A stretch of 7,985 bases of DNA, from assembly GCA_002297865.1 (NCBI GenBank), contig DBKX01000298.1:3363-11347 (forward strand), written 5' to 3'. The position numbers were made by a program, and so were the translations under genes. Below, in pieces: positions 1 to 4,668 of this stretch (the first letter of the stretch is position 1; the number at the start of each line of letters is the position of its first letter). Source of the DNA: Lachnoclostridium sp. UBA739 (GTDB lineage Bacteria > Bacillota_A > Clostridia > Lachnospirales > Lachnospiraceae). The notes below the pieces were generated by a model. The model saw nothing but the letters and a program-made list of their open reading frames with translations. It made no database searches and was not told the DNA's origin.

Positions 1-763
1 ACGATGTAATTACTAATGCATTATTCAGACAGCTAATCAGCATATTTAACTTTCTGGATTTCATATTATAGTAATAACTTTCTTCAATAATATCTTTAAA
101 TTCTTTCTTAAATGCCTGCTCCTGATTATATAATTTTACTGTATTAATCTGTGCAACGGTATGATTGATTTTAATACATATATTATCATAACTTTGCTGT
201 ATCTTGCGGGATAATGGTGCGAATTTTTTAGACATATAGAAATTTATTACAAAATAAACACTGAATAGTATAATAATAAACAATGTCATTTTTGCAGATA
301 ACAAAAGCATACCTGCTAAGATAATGATAATCAGAACGATATTTTTAAGAAATACAACAAAAAAGTTAGTAATAAAATCGCTTATACTTCTTCCATCATT
401 GCTGATTCTTGATACGATTGCTCCCATATTGTTTTCATCGAAAAATGTCAATGGGGCATCAATCATCTTGTTAAACATATTTTCTCTCAAACTAACAGTG
501 GTCTTCTCACTTATTTTCATAAAAATCCTATTTTTTATGTACCCAAATACAGGCTGACCTATACAGCCAAAGAAGAAAATCAATATTCCAACTGTCAGTT
601 TGTACATAGACTTAGACGGCATTACATCATCAATTAAATATTTCGAAACAATAGGCGAAATGAAGATTGCCCCTGTGTACAAAATAGTAAAAAACATACC
701 TAACAGTTCCTGCTTAAAATATACTTTTGCATATAAAAATAACTCTTTTATCACATTTTTCAT
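1..763 (-). CDS. ABC exporter, transmembrane half (partial, 3' end outside window)
   Basis: The first 254 residues of an ABC exporter are visible; the rest, including any ATPase domain, lies beyond base 1. They form the type 1 ABC transmembrane domain: hydrophobic segments at about residues 21-40, 56-75, 134-155 and 160-177, and the start of another near 241. The hallmark stretch DAPLTFFDENNMGAIVSRIS (102-121) matches the conserved exporter loop in which a short helix precedes F-F-(D/E)-x-N-x-x-G-x-(I/L)-x-S-R. The ATG at 763 follows AAGGG by 8 bases and lies 29 bases after the metallopeptidase stop, so it is read as part of the same operon. The protein opens directly with the membrane domain and has no N-terminal C39 peptidase domain, so it would not cleave leaders itself in the manner of bacteriocin exporters such as LagD or ComA. 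Its place at the end of a peptide-maturation operon suggests export of, or self-protection from, the modified peptides (inference). A generic multidrug exporter is the alternative. Confidence 0.9.
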   Translation of the reverse strand, partial: MKNVIKELFLYAKVYFKQELLGMFFTILYTGAIFISPIVSKYLIDDVMPSKSMYKLTVGILIFFFGCIGQPVFGYIKNRIFMKISEKTTVSLRENMFNKMIDAPLTFFDENNMGAIVSRISNDGRSISDFITNFFVVFLKNIVLIIIILAGMLLLSAKMTLFIIILFSVYFVINFYMSKKFAPLSRKIQQSYDNICIKINHTVAQINTVKLYNQEQAFKKEFKDIIEESYYYNMKSRKLNMLISCLNNALVITS

Positions 764-792
764 TTTAACAACCCTTTTGAAGTTTTTTCGTT

Positions 793-1401
793 CTATCTAT
801 TTTTTACAACTCGATTCAGATTCTCATTATTGAATATTCTGTTCGTTTCAATCTCTTCAGAATTAAGTAATTCCTGTATCAGTATTTCTGCACCATATTC
901 GTCAGCCAGTGCTGTCACTACTTTTCCTGCTATGATATATAAATTCTGACTTTCATAAGCCAGTTGATAAAAATCCATTTCTGTGCGGATATGGCTATTT
1001 TCCAATTGGTAATCCTCATATTGACCAGACAGATAAACTGCAAGTCCCTCATTAAGCCAAACTGGCACTTTCTTTTTCACAGTCCCATTGATTGCAATAT
1101 GTACGAATTCATGTAAAATAAGTTGAGCTAAGTCCATCTTTTGGTTTTCCCATTTAGACTTATCTAGTACCCAAATTCTTTTTCCTGCACTTAACCCAAT
1201 TACCCATCTTGGAAGCCTGTTCCCTGTTATCCTTTCTAAAACCTCTAAAGAATACACTTCTTCTATGACTACTTCACTAGTAAATCCAAACATTTCTCTA
1301 ATCTTTACCACTTTCGTCCCCAATTCAGTAAAGGATTCAACATCCTTCAAAAGTTTTAGTGATGTTATTCTTAAATTGGCTTCAAACGTCCTTTTACCCA
1401 T
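793..1401 (-). CDS. Small soluble gluzincin-type metallopeptidase (peptidase MA-like), candidate leader peptidase
   Basis: A 202-residue protein with the zinc signature HEFVH (residues 97-101) followed 17 residues later by WLNEGLA, whose E118 is the expected third zinc ligand. HExxH plus a downstream NEG(L/F)A glutamate is the pattern of the peptidase MA-like gluzincins. No signal peptide or membrane segment is apparent, so it should act in the cytoplasm. It starts 24 bases after the GNAT-like gene, in the same frame, and is followed 29 bases later by the ABC exporter. The start chosen is the ATG at 1401. The nearest Shine-Dalgarno, GAGGAG, is 12 bases away, longer than usual, but no other start codon lies between it and the stop of the upstream gene. 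Position among maturase, precursor and exporter genes makes leader-peptide removal the obvious guess. The substrate is inferred from context only; the metallopeptidase fold is well supported by the motifs. Confidence 0.85.
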   Translation of the reverse strand: MGKRTFEANLRITSLKLLKDVESFTELGTKVVKIREMFGFTSEVVIEEVYSLEVLERITGNRLPRWVIGLSAGKRIWVLDKSKWENQKMDLAQLILHEFVHIAINGTVKKKVPVWLNEGLAVYLSGQYEDYQLENSHIRTEMDFYQLAYESQNLYIIAGKVVTALADEYGAEILIQELLNSEEIETNRIFNNENLNRVVKNR

Positions 1402-1425
1402 ACAGAAAAACGTCTCCTCATTGTA

Positions 1426-1902
1426 TTATAATTTTTTCGCCAGCCTGATTCTATAGTTTTCAAACTCATTTTTCTCATAGAGCTGTTCCATCTCTTCATC
1501 GTCTTGAATCAAGTCACCACATATATAGTCAAATCCATACTGCTTTGCATCTTTCACAACGGTTTCCATAAGCTGCTCTGCATATTCCTGGTGGTTTCCT
1601 TCCATATAAAAGTATCGGATATATACATACTTATCATCGAAAAACATATAATCAGGTGCCTGATATTTTATATTAATAAATCCTATTATTTTCCCACGTA
1701 ATAACGCAACCCAAATGCGTTCTTCTTCCATTCCCTTTTCAATTAACTCCCGAAACGATTCTTTCGTATGATTTATATTAAAATCTTCATAAAGCCGCTT
1801 TTTTTCCTGCTTTTTATGAATGCTCTCAACTATGCTCCACAATTCGCTGTATTCTGTTTTCATTGGTTTTCTTATTATCAATCCATTTACCTGTTCTTCC
1901 AT
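1426..1902 (-). CDS. GNAT-like N-acetyltransferase family protein (atypical)
   Basis: A 158-residue protein resembling the GNAT fold. It has an N-terminal strand with acidic helices, a central strand pair around residues 63-79 (WVALLRGKIIGFINIKY), a strand at 92-99, a long helix at about 105-122, and a C-terminal strand with the typical ending LYEKNEFENYRIRLAKKL (141-158), which resembles the GNAT 'lYeklGFe..r..l.k.l' terminus. The acetyl-CoA pyrophosphate-binding signature (Q/R)xxGx(G/A) is not recognisable; the equivalent place reads MEGNHQEYAEQLM. Catalysis may therefore be altered or lost. The start is set at 1902: GGAGG lies 7 bases before it, whereas the upstream in-frame ATG at 1908 nearly touches the same site. 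It lies between the maturase and the peptidase, so tailoring or protection of the peptide product is possible. No substrate can be named from sequence. Confidence 0.75.
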   Translation of the reverse strand: MEEQVNGLIIRKPMKTEYSELWSIVESIHKKQEKKRLYEDFNINHTKESFRELIEKGMEEERIWVALLRGKIIGFINIKYQAPDYMFFDDKYVYIRYFYMEGNHQEYAEQLMETVVKDAKQYGFDYICGDLIQDDEEMEQLYEKNEFENYRIRLAKKL

Positions 1903-1937
1903 GAACATCCCTCCCCTGCTCCAATATTATGTCTTAT

Positions 1938-1973
1938 AGTTGACATATTTCATAAGAATGAGATATGCCAACT
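1938..1973 (-). other. Intercistronic RNA hairpin after the maturase gene
   Basis: Bases 1938-1953 and 1958-1973 form a 16-base inverted repeat around a 4-base loop. In the leftward transcript there is one G-U wobble and one C-A mismatch. It starts 10 bases after the maturase stop and ends about 20 bases before the ribosome binding site of the GNAT-like gene. No uridine run follows it in the operon's direction, so it does not look like an efficient intrinsic terminator for this operon. Partial attenuation, RNA processing or 3'-end stabilisation of the precursor-maturase message are possible roles. Read rightward it is followed by five T residues, but no rightward gene ends here. Confidence 0.6.
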
Positions 1974-1982
1974 TTTTGAAGC

Positions 1983-3308
1983 CTAATCATTCTCGCATTG
2001 CTGATAATAAGTTGCAATAATTGTCTGTTCCAGATTGTATACCCACTTTTCACAAGAAGGCTCATTTCCTGTAATTCCTTTGTATGGACATCCTCCCATA
2101 CATATAGGCAGAATATCGCATTCTCTGCATTTTTCATGTTCAAATGGTCCCCACATAATGTACTCTAAATTCATCGCAAACATTTTGTCGTCCATTTTAT
2201 CTTTGATGGTACAAACATTACCAACTGCACGTTTTTGGTTTCCAACATCATTCCAGCACTTATACATATATCCTTCTGGATCAATTACATATGCACTCAC
2301 ATGATCCGCACAGCAATAATTTGCTTTGATACTTGGATAGAATGGATATCTTCCTGAGATCTGGTATCCTCTTTCGTGTAAAATTTTCTGATATTTACTG
2401 TCTTGAGCCGCATACTCTTCTGTATCCATGCAACTATCTGTTACACCATTACATGCCTCAGTGTAAGCACTTACATGTCCAAGATTTACTACAACATCTT
2501 TAACTCCTTCTCTTTCCAGAATATCTAAAAGCTCTTCCACATGATTGACATTGGTTTTATCTACATTGATTCGAATTGCAATATTGGTAATTCCATTCTC
2601 CATTAACAGCTTTACATTATGAATAATACGGTCAAATGTTGGTTCATCACTGTTTTTCAAAATTCGTCTTGTATTATGTATAGAAGGTGGTCCGTCTACA
2701 GTTATCTGAACACCAGTAATATGTGCTTCTTTCATTTTACTGATTACATCCTCGTCAATTAAGTAGCCATTGGTAACAATATATGCACCATATCTAACAC
2801 CTTCACGTTCGCATATCTCGATTGCCCTTTTTGAAAAGTCAAATATGACTTCTTTTGCAATTAATGGTTCTCCGCCATACCAGGTTATATCTACATCGTA
2901 CTTATGCTTTGCCGTATCTTCAATCATTTCAAGCAGGCTGTCTTGAACCTCTTTCGATATAATGCCGGATTTAGCAGTTTCATAACAATATGGACAGGCG
3001 AAATTACATGCCAGCGTTGGTGCAATTACAAGGCCTATTCCACTAGAACTGAATTTACCACTGTAATTTCTATATTTAATAAGTTTCAGTTCATCAAGCA
3101 TGTCATCAACAATGAAATTTCCTTCCATCATATTATCGATTAATTCTTTTTTCTCTGGAGTAAGTTCATCCACATTTATGTTTTCAATATTTTCAAGTGT
3201 ATCTAAAAATTCTGCATCAACTTCTGCCAACGCACATGTTACACTATTAAATGCAATTGTTTTTCCATCTTCAAGATTAATAATCTTATTGTATTTTGAC
3301 TTTTTCAA
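1983..3308 (-). CDS. Radical SAM/SPASM peptide maturase for the Cys-rich precursors
   Basis: A 441-residue radical SAM enzyme, a normal length for SPASM peptide maturases. The S-adenosylmethionine cluster motif CNFACPYC (Cys101, 105, 108) is the canonical CxxxCxxC, and GGEP (145-148) is the SAM-contacting motif. The C-terminal SPASM domain shows its full pattern: Cys332/333, then G346-x4-C351, then C394-x2-C397-x5-C403-x3-C407, then C419. These should bind two auxiliary [4Fe-4S] clusters. The N-terminal ~90 residues before the barrel may hold the leader-binding region (inference). Enzymes of this class crosslink Cys thiols to carbon atoms (sactipeptides, ranthipeptides) in short precursors. 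The gene follows seven Cys-rich peptide genes by 52 bases, so they are the likely substrates. Translation begins at TTG, with AGGGGG 7 bases upstream; the nearby ATG at 3313 runs into a stop after one codon. From memory it best fits the partner of the Clo7bot peptide family; a profile search was not possible. Confidence 0.93.
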   Translation of the reverse strand: MKKSKYNKIINLEDGKTIAFNSVTCALAEVDAEFLDTLENIENINVDELTPEKKELIDNMMEGNFIVDDMLDELKLIKYRNYSGKFSSSGIGLVIAPTLACNFACPYCYETAKSGIISKEVQDSLLEMIEDTAKHKYDVDITWYGGEPLIAKEVIFDFSKRAIEICEREGVRYGAYIVTNGYLIDEDVISKMKEAHITGVQITVDGPPSIHNTRRILKNSDEPTFDRIIHNVKLLMENGITNIAIRINVDKTNVNHVEELLDILEREGVKDVVVNLGHVSAYTEACNGVTDSCMDTEEYAAQDSKYQKILHERGYQISGRYPFYPSIKANYCCADHVSAYVIDPEGYMYKCWNDVGNQKRAVGNVCTIKDKMDDKMFAMNLEYIMWGPFEHEKCRECDILPICMGGCPYKGITGNEPSCEKWVYNLEQTIIATYYQQCEND

Positions 3309-3343
3309 ACCATATCCCCCTTGGTTTCAACGATGTAATTCAT
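3305..3343 (-). CDS. Possible 12-residue mini-ORF overlapping the maturase start (vestigial leader or coupling ORF)
   Basis: An ATG at 3343 opens a frame encoding MNYIVETKGDMV. Its TGA stop overlaps the TTG start codon of the maturase (shared bases TTGA). The first residues, MNYIV, resemble the MKYII block that begins the seven precursor peptides. An AAGGA lies just two bases before the ATG, which is poor spacing. It could be the remnant of an eighth precursor whose core was lost, or a short upstream ORF that couples ribosomes into the maturase. It could also be chance; twelve codons cannot settle it. Confidence 0.3.
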   Translation of the reverse strand: MNYIVETKGDMV

Positions 3344-3360
3344 TTTCCTTACTCTGCTTA

Positions 3361-3465
3361 TTAATCTTTATATACAGAGCAGTATCCACAGTTTTCACAA
3401 ACATTACAATCCGAACAGTAACACATCCATCTGCCTTGTGAAGCAGGTTTAATAATATACTTCAT
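3361..3465 (-). CDS. Cys-rich RiPP precursor peptide 7 (34 aa)
   Basis: A 34-residue peptide beginning MKYIIKPAS, followed by a core with cysteines at 15, 17, 20, 23, 26 and 29. It shares the CYCSxCxxC block with peptides 5 and 6, then ends in a short tail after GYCSVYKD. AAGGAGG lies 7 bases before the ATG at 3465; a second in-frame ATG at 3468 would leave only 4 bases, so 3465 is preferred. It is the last precursor before the maturase gene and the shortest of the array. A 12-bp hairpin stands just upstream, so it may be translated or processed separately from the others. The likely role is a substrate of the adjacent radical SAM/SPASM enzyme, with Cys residues as crosslink donors (inference from context and composition). 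A small metal-binding peptide is the alternative. Confidence 0.88.
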   Translation of the reverse strand: MKYIIKPASQGRWMCYCSDCNVCENCGYCSVYKD

Positions 3466-3486
3466 CATTTCTCCTCCTTAATGCAT

Positions 3487-3526
3487 TCTAGTATAGAGCA
3501 TACTTCTTAGCACACTCTATACTAGA
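3487..3526 (-). other. Perfect 12-bp hairpin between precursor genes 6 and 7
   Basis: Bases 3487-3498 (TCTAGTATAGAG) and 3515-3526 are perfect reverse complements separated by a 16-base loop. The stem starts 7 bases after the stop of precursor 6 and ends 7 bases before the AAGGAGG of precursor 7. No uridine run follows in the leftward transcript, so full termination is unlikely. This is the longest gap inside the array (68 bases against 14-33 elsewhere). RNA processing, stabilisation of the upstream precursor message, or control of entry to precursor 7 and the maturase are possible. Confidence 0.7.
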
Positions 3527-3533
3527 TACATGG

Positions 3534-3653
3534 TTATTTTTTACTTGAAGTGTACGTACCGCATTTACTTCTACAGTCAATAGAGCAGTAATCACACTGT
3601 GAACAATAGCAGTAATCTTGTCGATACTGTTTTGGTTTTATTATATACTTCAT
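3534..3653 (-). CDS. Cys-rich RiPP precursor peptide 6 (39 aa)
   Basis: A 39-residue peptide beginning MKYIIKPKQY, with cysteines at 15, 17, 20, 23, 27 and 31 and a Cys-free tail rich in Ser, Thr and Lys (GTYTSSKK). The CYCSQCDYC block places it with peptides 5 and 7. GGAGG stands 6 bases before the ATG at 3653, which lies 31 bases after the stop of precursor 5. Aromatic residues sit next to several cysteines (Tyr14, Tyr16, Tyr22). In precursors modified by SPASM maturases the residues between Cys donors are the usual acceptors, but which ones are used here cannot be read from the sequence. Confidence 0.9.
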   Translation of the reverse strand: MKYIIKPKQYRQDYCYCSQCDYCSIDCRSKCGTYTSSKK

Positions 3654-3684
3654 ACAGTCCCTCCATATATACCGGAGTTTCGGT

Positions 3685-3795
3685 TTACGAATATCTCATG
3701 CACTGTCTCCCGCACTGTTCCTTGCAGTTATCACAATTACTGCAATAACACAAACCCATCGTAACCTTTCTGCTTCCCTTTATAATATAGCGCAT
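3685..3795 (-). CDS. Cys-rich RiPP precursor peptide 5 (36 aa)
   Basis: A 36-residue peptide beginning MRYIIKGS, with cysteines at 16, 18, 21, 24, 28 and 32, so the second half follows a C-x2-C-x2-C-x3-C-x3-C rhythm. It is the first member with the CYCSxC block, shared with peptides 6 and 7. Its leader is more basic than the rest (KGSRK) and lacks the Pro found at position 7 in peptides 1, 6 and 7. GGAGG lies 7 bases before the ATG at 3795. An ATG four bases upstream is out of frame. The gene starts 33 bases after the stop of precursor 4. Confidence 0.9.
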   Translation of the reverse strand: MRYIIKGSRKVTMGLCYCSNCDNCKEQCGRQCMRYS

Positions 3796-3828
3796 CCATG
3801 AACCTCCATTCTATCAAACACCAACAGG

Positions 3829-3972
3829 CTATTCTTCTGAAGGCTCTTCTTGGTTGCCATTATAGATACAATTTACTGGACAGACTTTTGTGCAGTTATT
3901 GTTACAGACAACTGAACAAATGACACAATAACCTTCTTCAAACTTTTTGTTATGAATAATATATCGCATCAT
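3829..3972 (-). CDS. Cys-rich RiPP precursor peptide 4 (47 aa) with acidic tail
   Basis: A 47-residue peptide, the longest of the array. It begins MMRYIIHNKKFEEGYC and has cysteines at 16, 19, 23, 27, 31 and 35, giving the C-x2-C-x3-C-x3-C-x3-C-x3-C ladder of the first subfamily. It alone carries a 12-residue Cys-free tail rich in Glu and Asn (ending NGNQEEPSEE). Two adjacent ATGs (3972 and 3969) follow GGGAGG; the first leaves 7 bases and the second 10, so 3972 is used, although 3969 would align better with the M(K/R)YI starts of its paralogues. The frame stays open to an ATG at 4029, but that start would overlap the end of precursor 3 and has no suitable ribosome binding site. Confidence 0.9.
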   Translation of the reverse strand: MMRYIIHNKKFEEGYCVICSVVCNNNCTKVCPVNCIYNGNQEEPSEE

Positions 3973-3995
3973 ATCGCTTCCTCCCACACTAAAAT

Positions 3996-4124
3996 TTATT
4001 TGCTTGTATAGGATGCGCAATATCCACAACCTTTTTGGCTGCCACAGTCATTATGACAGTTTTCTGTACATACGTTACAAAAACCTAAAACGTATTTTGA
4101 AGCTGGACTTTTAATATATTTCAT
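3996..4124 (-). CDS. Cys-rich RiPP precursor peptide 3 (42 aa)
   Basis: A 42-residue peptide beginning MKYIKSPASKY, with cysteines at 16, 19, 23, 27, 33 and 36. The first four follow the C-x2-C-x3-C-x3-C ladder shared with peptides 1, 2 and 4. The central motif NCHNDC is identical to that of peptide 2, and 15 bases of DNA there are identical too (4044-4058 against 4184-4198), which points to duplication. The Shine-Dalgarno AAAGGAG ends 9 bases before the ATG at 4124, and the gene starts 14 bases after the stop of precursor 2, the tightest junction in the array. Confidence 0.9.
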   Translation of the reverse strand: MKYIKSPASKYVLGFCNVCTENCHNDCGSQKGCGYCASYTSK

Positions 4125-4138
4125 TCTTTTTCACTCCT

Positions 4139-4264
4139 TTACCTTTGTTTTGACAAATCAAGCTGGCAGACATCTTGTCTTGTACAGTCATTATGACAAT
4201 TTCCTGCACAGACAAGACAATACCCAAACTCAAACTTTTGTTTCGGAACAATTAAATACCTCAA
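4139..4264 (-). CDS. Cys-rich RiPP precursor peptide 2 (41 aa, TTG start)
   Basis: A 41-residue peptide that begins at TTG: the frame reads (M)RYLIVPKQKFEFGYC and has cysteines at 16, 19, 23, 27 and 33. AAGGA stands 9 bases before the TTG, and an in-frame TAA lies 15 bases upstream with no ATG between, so TTG is the only plausible start. It aligns exactly with the MKYI/MRYI openings of the other peptides. With five cysteines, like peptide 1, it is at the low end of the array, and the tail (QLDLSKQR) has none. The rare start codon may lower its expression relative to its neighbours (inference). Confidence 0.85.
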   Translation of the reverse strand: MRYLIVPKQKFEFGYCLVCAGNCHNDCTRQDVCQLDLSKQR

Positions 4265-4286
4265 TATGTACCATCCTTACTATCGA

Positions 4287-4397
4287 CTAAGCTTGAACAA
4301 CAACACACTGATCTTTACATCTGTTGTCACAATTTCCTCCACATGCTGCACAAAAACCAGGTTCATACTTTTTAGCAGGTTTTTTTATGTATTTCAT
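4287..4397 (-). CDS. Cys-rich RiPP precursor peptide 1 (36 aa), first gene of the operon
   Basis: A 36-residue peptide beginning MKYIKKPAKKYEPGFC, with cysteines at 16, 19, 23, 27 and 31 in a regular C-x2-C-x3-C-x3-C-x3-C ladder and a hydrophobic tail (VVVQA). GGAGGTGAGA with the ATG at 4397 is a strong translation start (8-base spacing from GGAGG). It is the promoter-proximal gene, preceded by about 200 bases that hold the likely operon promoter and a palindrome. From memory this sequence is close in style to the Clo7bot family of Cys-rich peptides. The basic N-terminal 14-15 residues are a likely leader and the Cys ladder a likely core, a division inferred from conservation across the seven copies. 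Confidence 0.9.
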   Translation of the reverse strand: MKYIKKPAKKYEPGFCAACGGNCDNRCKDQCVVVQA

Positions 4398-4485
4398 TTA
4401 TCTCACCTCCTTATTTTCTATTCTCCATAGTCTAAAATCTATTGTAAATAGTTAGGAGTCTTTATCTAAAAGTATTCCTAATTTC

Positions 4486-4513
4486 AGTATATAGTATTTT
4501 TCTTCGAAAGCAA
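4486..4513 (-). promoter_or_regulatory. Candidate promoter of the peptide-maturation operon
   Basis: On the leftward strand TTGCTT (4513-4508) and TATACT (4491-4486) are separated by 16 bases, a reasonable sigma-A type pair with a weak -35. An A-tract of nine (opposite T4520-4528) and AT-rich sequence just upstream could act as an UP element. Transcription would start near 4479, leaving a leader of about 80 bases before precursor 1. No consensus binding site for a known regulator is recognised at the promoter. Confidence 0.4.
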
Positions 4514-4567
4514 AATTAATTTTTTTTTGTTTTACAATTTAAATATAAGAATTGATAATATAACCAA

Positions 4568-4589
4568 ATTCTAAAATCGATTTCAGAAT
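4568..4589. promoter_or_regulatory. 22-bp near-perfect palindrome, possible operator
   Basis: Two 11-base half-sites, ATTCTAAAATC and its reverse complement with one mismatch, meet with no spacer. It lies about 55-75 bases upstream of the -35 of the peptide operon and 10 bases from the foot of the ftsH terminator stem. Zero-spacer palindromes of this size are typical of dimeric regulator sites; the position would suit an activator. No cognate regulator gene is in the window. Confidence 0.35.
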
Positions 4590-4599
4590 AACTCTTAAT

Positions 4600-4653
4600 A
4601 TAAAAATGTAGAGGATGATATTCGCACTCAAATATCATCCTCTACATTTTTAT
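4600..4653. terminator. Bidirectional intrinsic terminator after ftsH
   Basis: Bases 4600-4622 and 4631-4653 are perfect reverse complements, a 23-bp stem with an 8-base loop (CGCACTCA). The lower stem is A5 on one side and T5 on the other, so each strand's transcript ends in a uridine run. It lies 16 bases past the ftsH stop codon and would end the leftward ftsH message, insulating the peptide operon that begins downstream on the same strand. Confidence 0.92.
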
Positions 4654-4668
4654 TTTACTTTAACCATA

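Noticed and set aside
324..833. Rightward ORFs of 77 codons at 324-557 and 600-833
   Set aside because: They lie antisense to the ABC exporter frame, which is open throughout with recognisable motifs, and have no ribosome binding sites or family resemblance.
1934..2143. Leftward 69-codon ORF overlapping the 3' end of the maturase
   Set aside because: It is an out-of-frame reading of the SPASM region of the maturase with no ribosome binding site.
3973..4029. Longer start (ATG at 4029) for precursor 4
   Set aside because: It would overlap the end of precursor 3, has no ribosome binding site at the right distance, and would add 19 residues that destroy the alignment with the other six peptides.
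3361..4397. CRISPR or non-coding repeat array suggested by the roughly 133-190-base periodicity
   Set aside because: The repeated units are not identical in sequence or length, and each carries a ribosome binding site, a start codon and an in-frame Cys-rich ORF. The periodicity is that of tandem genes.
3361..4397. Cys-rich peptides as metallothioneins or ferredoxin-like proteins
   Set aside because: Metal binding by the thiols cannot be excluded, but the conserved leader-like N-terminus, tandem copies and an adjacent SPASM maturase fit a RiPP precursor much better.
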